Origin: Paractinoplanes polyasparticus
GTDB taxonomy: Bacteria; Actinomycetota; Actinomycetes; Mycobacteriales; Micromonosporaceae
Assembly: GCF_019710575.1 (NCBI RefSeq)
Contig: NZ_JAHWFK010000013.1
Span: 62,001-126,000, forward strand
DNA length: 64,000 bases
Direction: 5' to 3'
Shown piece after piece: positions 25,983 through 35,112 of this stretch. The stretch's first letter is position 1, and every line of letters begins with the position of its first letter. The position numbers and the translations under genes were made by a program. A model generated the notes under the pieces. The model did no database searches, was not told the DNA's origin, and saw only the letters and a program-made list of their open reading frames with translations.

Positions 25983-26919
25983 TTTTCGGCTCCGCCGCTC
26001 GCACGTCCTCCGCGTACTTCAGTGCCGCGCGACGCAGTTCCTGCTCGGCATCGCCGCCCTCGGCCACGATGCGGAGCAGGCGAGACCCGAGATCGGCGCC
26101 GGCGGGCAGCGGCACGTCGAGACCTGCTCGATGCGTACGCTGAAGGATCTTGGCTGCCAGGGCCAGGGCGGGCTGGCTCAGGGCGATGCCGTCGAGCGCC
26201 GAGTCGCGGGACTTCTCGGCCTTCTTGATGCGGTCCCAGTTCTCGGTGATCTCTTCGAGGCCGGCCACCTCGGCGCCCGCGTAGACGTGCGGGTTGCGGC
26301 GCACCATCTTGTCGACCAGCCCGCCGGCCACGTCGTCGATGGTCCACGCCTCGTCCTCGGGCAGTTCCTCGGCCAGCCGCGAGTGCAGCACGATCTGCAG
26401 CAGCACGTCGCCCAGCTCCTCGCGCAGCGCGTCGGTGTCGCCGGCCTCGATCGCGTCGTACGCCTCATAGCTCTCCTCGAGCAGGTAGGGCGCGAGGCTG
26501 CGGTGGCTCTGGGCCCGCTTCCAGGGGTCGCCGCCGGGCGAGACCAGCTGGTCCATCACCGCGACCGCGTCGAGCAGGCGGGCGCCCGGCGGGTCCCACG
26601 AGCCGTACATCAGCTCGAGCTCGGCCAGGCCGGGCTCGCGGGCCAGCCGCAGGCCGAGGCTGCGGGCGAAGCCCTCGTCGCCGGCCGGCCCGGCCAGCCA
26701 GACGACCGCCTCGCCGCTGCGAGCCAGCTCGGCCAGCAGCAGCTCGGGGTCGCTCTCGATGACCGTGACGGGCACGCCACTGCTGCGGAGCGCTCCGGCC
26801 TGTTCCGAATCGCCGGCGGCGAAGACCGGGTACGCCCGCAGGGCGTCCCAGGCGGCGGCGGTGAGCAGGCCCGCGGGCAGGCGCGGCGACGTGACGAGCA
26901 GAACGATCCGAGCGGTCAT
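25963..26919 (-). CDS. mazG: MazG nucleoside triphosphate pyrophosphohydrolase
   Basis: A 318-residue protein: an N-terminal Rossmann-like part (RIVLLVTSPRLPAGLL, about 1-110) typical of actinobacterial MazG, then the MazG domain with LLEESYEAYDAIE and REELGDVLLQIVLHSRLAEE metal-binding helices. It hydrolyses NTPs, cleansing the nucleotide pool. The ATG at 26919 is used because upstream residues are a glycine string outside the family. Operon partner of DUF885. Confidence 0.9.
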   Translation of the reverse strand: MTARIVLLVTSPRLPAGLLTAAAWDALRAYPVFAAGDSEQAGALRSSGVPVTVIESDPELLLAELARSGEAVVWLAGPAGDEGFARSLGLRLAREPGLAELELMYGSWDPPGARLLDAVAVMDQLVSPGGDPWKRAQSHRSLAPYLLEESYEAYDAIEAGDTDALREELGDVLLQIVLHSRLAEELPEDEAWTIDDVAGGLVDKMVRRNPHVYAGAEVAGLEEITENWDRIKKAEKSRDSALDGIALSQPALALAAKILQRTHRAGLDVPLPAGADLGSRLLRIVAEGGDAEQELRRAALKYAEDVRAAEPKNVGRDE

Positions 26920-27037
26920 GGTCGCAACTCTGCCAGCCCGTGAGCCACCGCCTCCCCCGCCCACCCAAGGGTGAGAGAAGGTGGCAGCACGCTATCGCCT
27001 GTCAAGGGGACGGAGGCGAGTTGTCCACAGGCAGTGG

Positions 27038-27784
27038 CTATGAGACGTCGGTCACCGGGTTGCCGTCGGGGGTGGCGCCCAGGGGCACGCTCACCAACGG
27101 CTTCAGGGCGCCGTTCTGGGTCTGGAACTCGAGGACCGGGATGGTGAGCGGCTGGTAGCGCGGGTTCACCGTGATCTTCATGGCGTCGGTGGTCTCGGCC
27201 ACCTCGGCCCGGACGGCCGCGGCCGTCTTCACCAGGGCCAGGTTCTCGGCCGGCAGCTGCGTCTTGAACTGCTCGAACGTCGTGCCGGCGGGCACCTCTT
27301 GGGCCGAGAGAAGCACGTCGAACACCTCGCGCAGGTCGTCGTCGGTCACGTCGGCCGCGGCCGCCTGCACCTTGGTGCGCAGCGCCCGGATCAGCGCGTC
27401 GGACTCGGCGTAGAGCCGCACGTATTCCGCGTCCTGCGGCAGCCGCAGCTGGGTCGCGTAGTCGCCGAGCGGCAGTTCGGCCGGCGCCGTCACGGATTCG
27501 CGCTGGACCACCTCGGTCAGCACGTTGTTGCTGACGAGCGTGCGCACGATGTCGGCCCGGGTGATCGACAGGGTCGCGGGCGGCGCGCTGGCCTCGGCGT
27601 CGGCGTTGGCCGTCTGCACTGCGGCGAACGCGTCGTCCCAGACCTCCTGCACCCGCTTCTCGGTGATCCGGGTGTCGTCGCCGACGTAGGCGGCCACGGA
27701 CGGCTCGGACCGGCAGGCGGTGAGCCCGCTCAGCCCGAGGGACGCAACGACGGCGATGGATGCGAGTCGGCGAGCACGGTGCAT
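27038..27784 (-). CDS. SurA-like N-terminal domain lipoprotein
   Basis: A 248-residue lipoprotein (lipobox LSGLTAC, cysteine at about 24) whose mature part resembles the SurA/PpiC N-terminal chaperone domain (AYVGDDTRITEKRVQEVWDD and later TDDDLREVFDVL). No PPIase domain follows. It is the usual gene between mfd and mazG in actinobacteria. It probably acts as an envelope chaperone. ATG at 27784 with GAGAGA upstream. Confidence 0.78.
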   Translation of the reverse strand: MHRARRLASIAVVASLGLSGLTACRSEPSVAAYVGDDTRITEKRVQEVWDDAFAAVQTANADAEASAPPATLSITRADIVRTLVSNNVLTEVVQRESVTAPAELPLGDYATQLRLPQDAEYVRLYAESDALIRALRTKVQAAAADVTDDDLREVFDVLLSAQEVPAGTTFEQFKTQLPAENLALVKTAAAVRAEVAETTDAMKITVNPRYQPLTIPVLEFQTQNGALKPLVSVPLGATPDGNPVTDVS

Positions 27785-27818
27785 GACATTGACTCTCTCA
27801 CGTCGGGTATGAGGGAGA

Positions 27819-30800
27819 TCACGCGACCCCGGCCGAAGCCGGCGCCGGGACCTCACCCAGAACATCTTTGAGGAGCTGGGCGCACCACTCGAGCAGGGCC
27901 TGGTCGCGCAGCGGTTCGCCGCCCACCCGGCGGGTGCTGGGCCGGGGCACGCTGACCTGGTCGGTGGCGTGCTTGTAGACCGAGTCGGGGTGGTAGCGCT
28001 TGAGCCGCAGCTGCTTCGAGTCGGGCAGCGGCACCGGGCTGAACCGGATGTGCTTGCCCTGCATCGACACGTCGGTGAGGCCGTACGCCCGGGCCACCTG
28101 GCGGAAGCGGGCGACCGCGATGAGGTTGGCGACCTGGGCCGGGGGCTCGCCGTAGCGGTCGGTCATCTCGGCCACGACCTCGTCGAGCTTCGCGTTGTCG
28201 CGGGCCTCGGCGAGCTTGCGGTACATCTCGAGGCGCAGGCGCTCGACCGAGATGTAGTCGACCGGCAGGTGCGCGTCGACCGGCAGATCGATCTTGACCT
28301 CGGGCTCCTCCTCGGGGCGCTCGCCCTTGAACGCCTGCACGGCCTCGCCGACCATGCGCACGTACAGGTCGAAGCCCACGCCCTCGATATGGCCGGACTG
28401 CTCGCCGCCGAGCAGGTTGCCGGCGCCGCGGATCTCGAGGTCCTTCATCGCCACGTACATGCCGGCGCCGAGCTCGGTGTGCTGGGCGATGGTGGCCAGC
28501 CGCTCGTGGGCCTGCTCGGTGAGCGGCTTCTCGCGCGGGTACAGGAAATAGGCGTACGCCCGCTCGCGGCCGCGGCCGACCCGGCCCCGGATCTGGTGCA
28601 GCTGGGCCAGGCCGAGCAGGTCGGCCCGCTCGACGATCAGCGTGTTGGCGTTCGGGATGTCGATGCCGGACTCGACGATGGTGGTGCAGACGAGGACGTC
28701 GTACTCCTTCTCCCAGAAGCCGACCATCACCTTTTCCAGCTGGTCCTCGCTCATCTGGCCGTGCGCCACCGCGACCCGGGCCTCGGGCACCAGCTCGCGC
28801 AGCCGGCGCGCCGCCTTGTCGATCGACTCGACCCGGTTGTGCAGGTAGAAGACCTGCCCGTCGCGGAGCAGTTCGCGGTGGATGGACGCGGCGACCTGCT
28901 TGTCGTCCTGGGCGCCGACGAAGGTGAGCACCGGGTGCCGTTCCTCGGGCGGGGTGGCGATGGTGGACATCTCGCGGATGCCGGTGATCGCCATCTCGAG
29001 CGTCCGCGGGATCGGCGTGGCCGACATGGTCAGCACGTCGACCGAGGCCCGCAGGGCCTTGAGCTGTTCCTTGTGCTCGACGCCGAAGCGCTGCTCCTCG
29101 TCGACGATGATCAGGCCGACGTTCTTGAACTTGGTCGAGTTGGACAGCAGGCGGTGGGTGCCGATCACGATGTCGGCCGTGCCGTCGGCCGCCTGCTCGA
29201 GGGTCTGCTTGGCCTCGGACGGGGTCTGGAAGCGGGACAGCTGCTTGATCGTGATGGGGAACTGGCCCATCCGGTCGGTGAACGTGTTGAAGTGCTGCTG
29301 GGCCAGCAGCGTGGTCGGCACCAGCACGGCGACCTGCTTGCCGTCCTGCACCGCCTTGAACGCGGCCCGGACGGCGATCTCGGTCTTGCCGTAGCCGACG
29401 TCGCCACAGATCAGCCTGTCCATCGGGACGGACAGCTCCATGTCGTGCTTGACCTCGGAGATCGCCGACAGCTGGTCGGGCGTCTCCTGGTAGGGGAACG
29501 CGTCCTCCAGTTCGCGCTGCCACGGCGTGTCGGGGCCGAACGAGTGGCCCTTGGACGCCTGGCGGGCCGCGTAGAGCTGGATGAGCTGGGCCGCGATCTC
29601 GCGCACGGCCTTGCGAGCGCGGGCCTTGCTCTTCTGCCAGTCGGAGCCGCCCATCTTGTGCAGCGCGGGCGACTCGCCGCCGACGTAGCGGGACAGCTGG
29701 TCGAGCTGGTCGGTGGGCACGTAGAGCCGGTCGCCGGGCTGGCCCCGCTTGGACGCGGCGTATTCGAGCACGATGTACTCGCGGTCGGCGCCGTTGACCG
29801 TGCGCTGCACCAGCTCGACATAGCGGCCGATGCCGTGCTGCTCGTGCACCACGAAGTCGCCCGGCTTGAGCTCGAGCGGGTCGATCGTGTTGCGCCGCCG
29901 GGACGGCATCTTGCGCATGTCCTTGGTGGACGCGCCGCGACCGCCGGTGATGTCGTTGCCGGTGATGACGGCCAGCCGCGAGCCGGCGTCGATGAAGCCG
30001 TGGTTGAGCCCGCCGCAGGTGACCAGCAGCTGGCCGGACTCGGGGGCGGACTCGATGGAATCGGTCGGGGTTACGCCGAGGCCGGCGTCGCGCAGCACCT
30101 CGGTGGCCCGCTGGGCGGTGCCATGACCCTCGAAGACCAGCGCGATGGCCCACCCGGCGGTGGACCAGTCGTGCAGGTCGGCCGCGAGCTTGGCGGTGTC
30201 GCCGTGGTAGAGCGGCACGGGCTGGGCAGCCACGGCCACCGCGTCGCCGGCATCCGGGCTCACTTCGACGGACGGCGCTTCGAGCCAGGGCTGATCATCC
30301 GCCGGCGCGGGCGAGGAGTCAGCCAGGCCGAACGGCGACACCGTCCACCATGGCTGCTTCAGGGTGGCGGCGTGGGAGCGTACGTCAGCCAGGGTCTTGA
30401 AAGCGGCGGCGCCCACGTCGATCGGCGCCTGACCACCGACGGCCGCGGCCGCCCACGACGCCTCGAGGAACTCGTCGGAGGTGCGGGTGAGGTCGTGGGC
30501 CCGGGTGCGGATGCGCTCGGGGTCGCAGAGCAGCACATGGGCGCCGGCCGGCATGGTGTCGATCAGCAACTCCATGCTGTCGGTGCCGTCGAGCAACGCG
30601 GGCGCCAGCGATTCCATGCCCTCGACCGGAATGCCCTCGGCCAGCTTGTCGAGGATCTCCGCGATCTCGGGGTGCTCGGCAGCCAGTTCCGCGGCGCGGC
30701 GGCGCACGTCGGGCGTCAGCAACAGCTCGCGGCAGGGCGGCGCCCACAGAGTGGGAACCGGATCGATCGTGCGCTGGTCGGCGACGGCGAAGGTGCGGAT

Positions 30801-31442
30801 CTCCTCGACCTCGTCGCCCCAGAACTCGACCCGGGACGGGTGCTCGTCGGTGGGCGGGAAGACGTCGAGGATGCCGCCGCGCACGGCGAACTCGCCCCGC
30901 TTGGTGACCAGGTCGACCCGGGCGTACGCCATGTCGGTGAGCCGCCGCGCGACCTCTTCCAGCTCCGCCGAGCCGCCGGTCGTCAGCTCGACCGGTTCGA
31001 GGTCGCCGAGACCCTTCAGCTGCGGCTGCAGCAGGGACCGGACGGGGGCCACGACCACCTGGACCGGCTCGGAGCCGGGGTGGGCCAGCCGGCGCAGCAC
31101 GGCCAGGCGACGGCCCACCGTGTCGGAGCGCGGGGACAGGCGCTCGTGGGGCAGGGTCTCCCACGAGGGGAAGACGGCCACCCGGGAGGGGCTGATCAGG
31201 CAGCCCAGCGCGTCGGCCAGGTCGTCGGCCTCGCGGCTGGTGGCGGTGACCGCGAGCACCGGCTTACCGGCACCGCCGAAGTCGGACGAGCCGGCCACCG
31301 CGGCCACGACGAACGGGCGCAGCGAGGCGGGCGCGGTGAGGTCGAGCGCGTCGGACTCGGCGAAACTCTGGCGTGCCAGATCGCGGGCCCGGGCGAGACC
31401 ACGATCGCGAAGAGCGGCGGGGATGAGACCGGACAGCTGCAT
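27819..31442 (-). CDS. mfd: transcription-repair coupling factor Mfd
   Basis: A 1207-residue SF2 translocase that removes stalled RNA polymerase and recruits UvrA. Domain order: UvrB-like N-terminal module, RNA polymerase-interacting domain (KPGDFVVHEQHGIGRYVEL), helicase with Walker A GDVGYGKTE, DEEQRFGVEHKE, TMSATPIPRTLEMA and QIRGRVGRG, then the C-terminal UvrA-binding domain. The ATG at 31442 begins MQLSGLIPAAL; sequence further upstream in frame is intergenic. Length normal. Confidence 0.97.
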   Translation of the reverse strand: MQLSGLIPAALRDRGLARARDLARQSFAESDALDLTAPASLRPFVVAAVAGSSDFGGAGKPVLAVTATSREADDLADALGCLISPSRVAVFPSWETLPHERLSPRSDTVGRRLAVLRRLAHPGSEPVQVVVAPVRSLLQPQLKGLGDLEPVELTTGGSAELEEVARRLTDMAYARVDLVTKRGEFAVRGGILDVFPPTDEHPSRVEFWGDEVEEIRTFAVADQRTIDPVPTLWAPPCRELLLTPDVRRRAAELAAEHPEIAEILDKLAEGIPVEGMESLAPALLDGTDSMELLIDTMPAGAHVLLCDPERIRTRAHDLTRTSDEFLEASWAAAAVGGQAPIDVGAAAFKTLADVRSHAATLKQPWWTVSPFGLADSSPAPADDQPWLEAPSVEVSPDAGDAVAVAAQPVPLYHGDTAKLAADLHDWSTAGWAIALVFEGHGTAQRATEVLRDAGLGVTPTDSIESAPESGQLLVTCGGLNHGFIDAGSRLAVITGNDITGGRGASTKDMRKMPSRRRNTIDPLELKPGDFVVHEQHGIGRYVELVQRTVNGADREYIVLEYAASKRGQPGDRLYVPTDQLDQLSRYVGGESPALHKMGGSDWQKSKARARKAVREIAAQLIQLYAARQASKGHSFGPDTPWQRELEDAFPYQETPDQLSAISEVKHDMELSVPMDRLICGDVGYGKTEIAVRAAFKAVQDGKQVAVLVPTTLLAQQHFNTFTDRMGQFPITIKQLSRFQTPSEAKQTLEQAADGTADIVIGTHRLLSNSTKFKNVGLIIVDEEQRFGVEHKEQLKALRASVDVLTMSATPIPRTLEMAITGIREMSTIATPPEERHPVLTFVGAQDDKQVAASIHRELLRDGQVFYLHNRVESIDKAARRLRELVPEARVAVAHGQMSEDQLEKVMVGFWEKEYDVLVCTTIVESGIDIPNANTLIVERADLLGLAQLHQIRGRVGRGRERAYAYFLYPREKPLTEQAHERLATIAQHTELGAGMYVAMKDLEIRGAGNLLGGEQSGHIEGVGFDLYVRMVGEAVQAFKGERPEEEPEVKIDLPVDAHLPVDYISVERLRLEMYRKLAEARDNAKLDEVVAEMTDRYGEPPAQVANLIAVARFRQVARAYGLTDVSMQGKHIRFSPVPLPDSKQLRLKRYHPDSVYKHATDQVSVPRPSTRRVGGEPLRDQALLEWCAQLLKDVLGEVPAPASAGVA

Positions 31443-31618
31443 GAACTCAAACACCTCGAACACGTCGAAAAACCCCAGTCGCCCTGAAGGGCGGGGGTAC
31501 GTCGACAAGTTTAGTCCGTGCCACCGACATTTATGAGCGACGCACAAATCGTCCGACATATGCATCGATACCGGGGCAATAGTGGGCAGCGGCGGAAAGC
31601 ATTCCCTGGGGAGGCAAC

Positions 31619-33373
31619 GTGCGTATCCTGCTGCTCGTTACGGCGTTCAACGGCCTGAGCCAGCGCGCCTGGTGCACGCTGCGCGAGGCCGGGCACGACG
31701 TCGGAGTGCAGCTGGCCACCGGCGCGGCCGACATGATCGAGGCGGTGCGGGCCACGAGTCCCGACCTTATCCTGTGCCCGTTCCTCAAGCAGCGGGTGCC
31801 GGCCGAGGTCTGGAAGAACCGGCGCACGGTGATCATCCATCCCGGTCCGGTCGGCGACCGCGGTCCGTCCTCGCTGGACTGGGCCATCGCCGACGGCGTG
31901 CGCACCTGGGGCGTCACGGCGCTGCAGGCCGTCGAGGAGATGGACGCGGGACCCATCTGGGCCACCCGTTCCTTCCCCATGCCGGCCGCTCCCCCGCGTA
32001 AGTCGTCGCTCTACAACGGGCCGGTGGCCGACGCCGCGATGGAGTGCATCCTCGAGACGGTGGCGAAGGCGGCCGACAAGAGCTTCAAGCCGGTGCCGGC
32101 CGACCAGACGCCGACCGAGGCGCCCGGCGCCCGCCCGCGGCCGCTGATGAAGCAGGACGACCGTGCCTTCGACTGGTCCGACCCGACCGAGCGGATCCTG
32201 CGCAAGATCCGGGCGGCCGACGGCGCCCCGGGAGTGCGCACCGTGCTTGCCGGGCGGCCGGTCTTCGCGTACGACGCCACCCCCGGCCTGGCCCGGGCGG
32301 CGCGACCGGGCCAGATGCTCGGCCGCCGGCAGGGCGCCGTGCTCGTCGGCACCGGCGACGGCAGCCTCTGGATCGGCCATCTGCGGGACGCCGAGGCCGG
32401 CATCAAACTGCCGGCGACCACCCTGCTCGGCTCGCGGCTGCGCGGCGTGCCCAACTCGCCCCTGCCGGTCGGCACCGAGCCCGAGTCCCCGTCCGCGTAC
32501 CGCCAGGTGCGCTACCGCCGCACGGGCCGGATCGGCTGGCTGGCCTTCGACTTCTACAACGGCGCGATGGCGCCGGGGCACTGCCGGCGGCTGCTGGCCG
32601 GGTTGCAGCACGCGACCGCCCAGGACACCGAGGTGCTGGTGCTGCGCGGCGGCACGGACGCGTTCAGCAACGGCATCCACCTGAACGTGATCGAGGCGTC
32701 GACCGACCCGGCCGGGAGCGCCTGGGCCAACATCCGGGCCATCAACGACGTGTGCCGCGAGCTCGTGACCTGCACCAAGCAGGTGGTCGTGGCGGCGTAC
32801 GCGGGCAGCGCGGGCGCCGGCGGCGTGATGCTCGGCCTGGGCGCTGACCTGGTGGCGGCGCGCGCGGGCATCGTGCTCAACCCCTACTACGACATGGGCC
32901 TGTACGGCTCCGAGCTGCACACCTTCACGCTGCCCCGCCGGGTCGGCGAGGAGCAGGCGCAGCGGCTGGTCGACGACAAGCTGCCGGTGAGCGCCGAGCA
33001 GGCGGCCCGGATCGGGCTGGTCGACGAGGTCGGGCCGCGCCACCCCGAGGCGTACGCGGAATGGCTGACTGCCCTGGCCGAGCGGGAGAGCGACCCCCGC
33101 ACCGCCCGCCGCCGCCGTCAGGCCAAGGCAAAGCGGCTGGCCGGCGAGCGTGTGCCGCTCGAGGTCTACGAGGCCCGCGAGCTGGCCGAGATGAGCCGGG
33201 ACATGTTCGGCGACCGCAGTGGGTTCGCCGCCGCGCGGCACGACTTCGTGACCAAGGCGCAGCCGGTCGAGACGCCTGAACGCCTGCGGCTGATCCCGGC
33301 CAACGTCAGCCGGATCGCGCCCAAGGAGAGCCGCCAGCTCGCGGTGCGCCCTGCTGTGCCCCTGTCCGCCTGA
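31619..33373 (+). CDS. HypX/HoxX-type protein (formyltransferase-crotonase fusion)
   Basis: A 584-residue two-domain protein. The N-terminal half is formyl-THF transferase-like with IIHPGPVGDRG (H74) and EEMDAGPI (D109). The C-terminal half is an enoyl-CoA hydratase/isomerase fold with GGTDAFSNGIHLNVIEA (about 344-360), AGSAGAGGVMLGLGAD and NPYYDMGLYGSE, all hallmark HypX segments. HypX makes the CO ligand of [NiFe]-hydrogenases in aerobes. No hydrogenase or hyp gene is in this window. The GTG start follows GGGGAGG. The TGA overlaps the cslA ATG, so it is the first cistron of the glycan operon. Confidence 0.87.
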   Translation: MRILLLVTAFNGLSQRAWCTLREAGHDVGVQLATGAADMIEAVRATSPDLILCPFLKQRVPAEVWKNRRTVIIHPGPVGDRGPSSLDWAIADGVRTWGVTALQAVEEMDAGPIWATRSFPMPAAPPRKSSLYNGPVADAAMECILETVAKAADKSFKPVPADQTPTEAPGARPRPLMKQDDRAFDWSDPTERILRKIRAADGAPGVRTVLAGRPVFAYDATPGLARAARPGQMLGRRQGAVLVGTGDGSLWIGHLRDAEAGIKLPATTLLGSRLRGVPNSPLPVGTEPESPSAYRQVRYRRTGRIGWLAFDFYNGAMAPGHCRRLLAGLQHATAQDTEVLVLRGGTDAFSNGIHLNVIEASTDPAGSAWANIRAINDVCRELVTCTKQVVVAAYAGSAGAGGVMLGLGADLVAARAGIVLNPYYDMGLYGSELHTFTLPRRVGEEQAQRLVDDKLPVSAEQAARIGLVDEVGPRHPEAYAEWLTALAERESDPRTARRRRQAKAKRLAGERVPLEVYEARELAEMSRDMFGDRSGFAAARHDFVTKAQPVETPERLRLIPANVSRIAPKESRQLAVRPAVPLSA

Positions 33374-35112
33374 TGAGCACGCTCCAGAAGAAGGTCCCCA
33401 CCGGCCGGGTCCGGGTCAGCGCCGCGCTCCAGGCAGCCACGATGCTGCTGCCCGCGCGCTACAACTACAGCGCCTACAGCGTGCTCGCCGGTCCGGCTGA
33501 TCCGCCGCCGGCGGAGGGCGAGGCCTATTCCGTACGCATGAAGCGCCTGTCCCGGCGCCGGCCGGTGCTCGCCGTCCTGATCACGTTGTTCGCGTTCGCC
33601 TTCGAGAGCACGTTCTTCGGCTGGCTGATCGCGTCGATCGAGGTTCCCGACCGGCGGCTGAACCCGGTGCTCTACGGCGGGGCCATCGTGATGATCGGCG
33701 CGACCGCCACCATCGAGCTGTTCCGTCTGGTCAATGTGGTCACGCTGTGCCTGGCCACGTGGTGGGCGCGCGATCCGGTGCCGGTGGTGCCGGACACGAG
33801 GCTGCGGGTGGCCTTCCTGACCACGATCGTGCCCGGCAAGGAGCCGGTGGCGATGGTCGAGCGGACGCTGCGCGCGGCCCGCAACGTGCGCTACGGCGGC
33901 ACGTACGCGGTGTGGCTGCTCGACGAGGGCGACGACCCCGAGGTCAAGGCCATGTGTGAGCGGCTCGGGGTGCGGCACTTCAGCCGGCGCGGCATCGAGA
34001 AGTTCAACACGCCGTCGGGCGCCTTCAAGGCGAAGACCAAGCACGGCAACTACAACTCGTGGGTCGACGTGCACGGCGACGACTACGACGTGTTCGTCTC
34101 GGTCGACCCGGACCACGTGCCGCTGCCCAACTTCTGCGAGCGGCTGCTGGGCTACTTCCGCGACCCGGCGGTGGGATTCGTGGTGGGGCCGCAGATCTAC
34201 GGCAACTACGACAACCTCGTCACGCGCTGGGCGGAGTCGCAGCAGTACCTGTTCCACTCGCTGCTGCAGCGGGCCGGCAACCGGCGCGGGATCGCCATGC
34301 TGGTGGGGACGAACAACGCCGTACGCATCTCGGCCCTGAAATCGATCGGCGGCCTGCAGGACTCGATCACCGAGGACATGGCGACCAGCCTCGCGCTGCA
34401 CGCCGCGAACTGGCGGTCGGTGTACACGCCGGACGTGCTGGCCGTGGGCGAGGGCCCGTCGTCCTGGACCGACTACTTCACCCAGCAGCACCGCTGGTCG
34501 CGCGGCACCGACGAGGTGGTGCTGAGCAAATTCGCCGGGCTGGTCCGCAAGCTCGGGCCGGGCCGGGCGCTCCACTATGGCCTGTTGATGTCGTACTACC
34601 CGCTGACCGCGCTGGCCTGGCTGCTCGGCGCGCTGAACGCGTTCTGCTACCTCGCGCTCGGCGCCCAGGGCGTGCACGTGCCGCAGGAGGTGTGGCTGAT
34701 GCTCTACATCGACGCCGCGCTCTTCCAGATCGGGCTCTACGTCTTCAACCGGCGGCACAACACCAGCCCGCACGAGGAGGCCGGCTCGTCCGGGCTGACC
34801 GGCATGGTGGCGTCCACCCTGTCGACGCCGATCTACGTCTCGTCCTTCGTGGGCGCGGTGCTGCGCCGTAAGGCCGGCTTCGTGGTCACGCCGAAGGGCG
34901 ACTCGACCAGCCCGGACCGGCTCGCGACGTTCGCGCCCGGCCTGCGCTGGGCGGTGTTCTTCGTCGTGCTGCTGATCATCGCCGAGGTCACCGGGCACGT
35001 CGACAACGCGATGTTCGTCTGGCCCGCGCTCAACCTGCTCATCTGCCTGACCCCGCCGGCGCTCTGGTACGTCCTGCGCCGCCGGACTAGACCTGAGGAG
35101 TCCACCGTATGA
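33373..35112 (+). CDS. cslA: cellulose synthase-like GT2 (CslA)
   Basis: A 579-residue processive family-2 glycosyltransferase in the membrane. Catalytic motifs: LLDEGDD, VSVDPDH (DxD), ITEDM and QQHRWSRG (QxxRW). Hydrophobic segments flank the catalytic domain (two near 65-125, several from 400 on). In Streptomyces, CslA makes a beta-glucan at hyphal tips together with GlxA. Start ATG overlaps the HypX stop and its stop overlaps glxA (ATGA). Confidence 0.93.
   Translation: MSTLQKKVPTGRVRVSAALQAATMLLPARYNYSAYSVLAGPADPPPAEGEAYSVRMKRLSRRRPVLAVLITLFAFAFESTFFGWLIASIEVPDRRLNPVLYGGAIVMIGATATIELFRLVNVVTLCLATWWARDPVPVVPDTRLRVAFLTTIVPGKEPVAMVERTLRAARNVRYGGTYAVWLLDEGDDPEVKAMCERLGVRHFSRRGIEKFNTPSGAFKAKTKHGNYNSWVDVHGDDYDVFVSVDPDHVPLPNFCERLLGYFRDPAVGFVVGPQIYGNYDNLVTRWAESQQYLFHSLLQRAGNRRGIAMLVGTNNAVRISALKSIGGLQDSITEDMATSLALHAANWRSVYTPDVLAVGEGPSSWTDYFTQQHRWSRGTDEVVLSKFAGLVRKLGPGRALHYGLLMSYYPLTALAWLLGALNAFCYLALGAQGVHVPQEVWLMLYIDAALFQIGLYVFNRRHNTSPHEEAGSSGLTGMVASTLSTPIYVSSFVGAVLRRKAGFVVTPKGDSTSPDRLATFAPGLRWAVFFVVLLIIAEVTGHVDNAMFVWPALNLLICLTPPALWYVLRRRTRPEESTV

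Noticed and set aside
27969..31487. A 1172-codon forward open frame across mfd
   Set aside because: Antisense shadow caused by high GC; the reverse strand encodes a complete Mfd with all helicase motifs.
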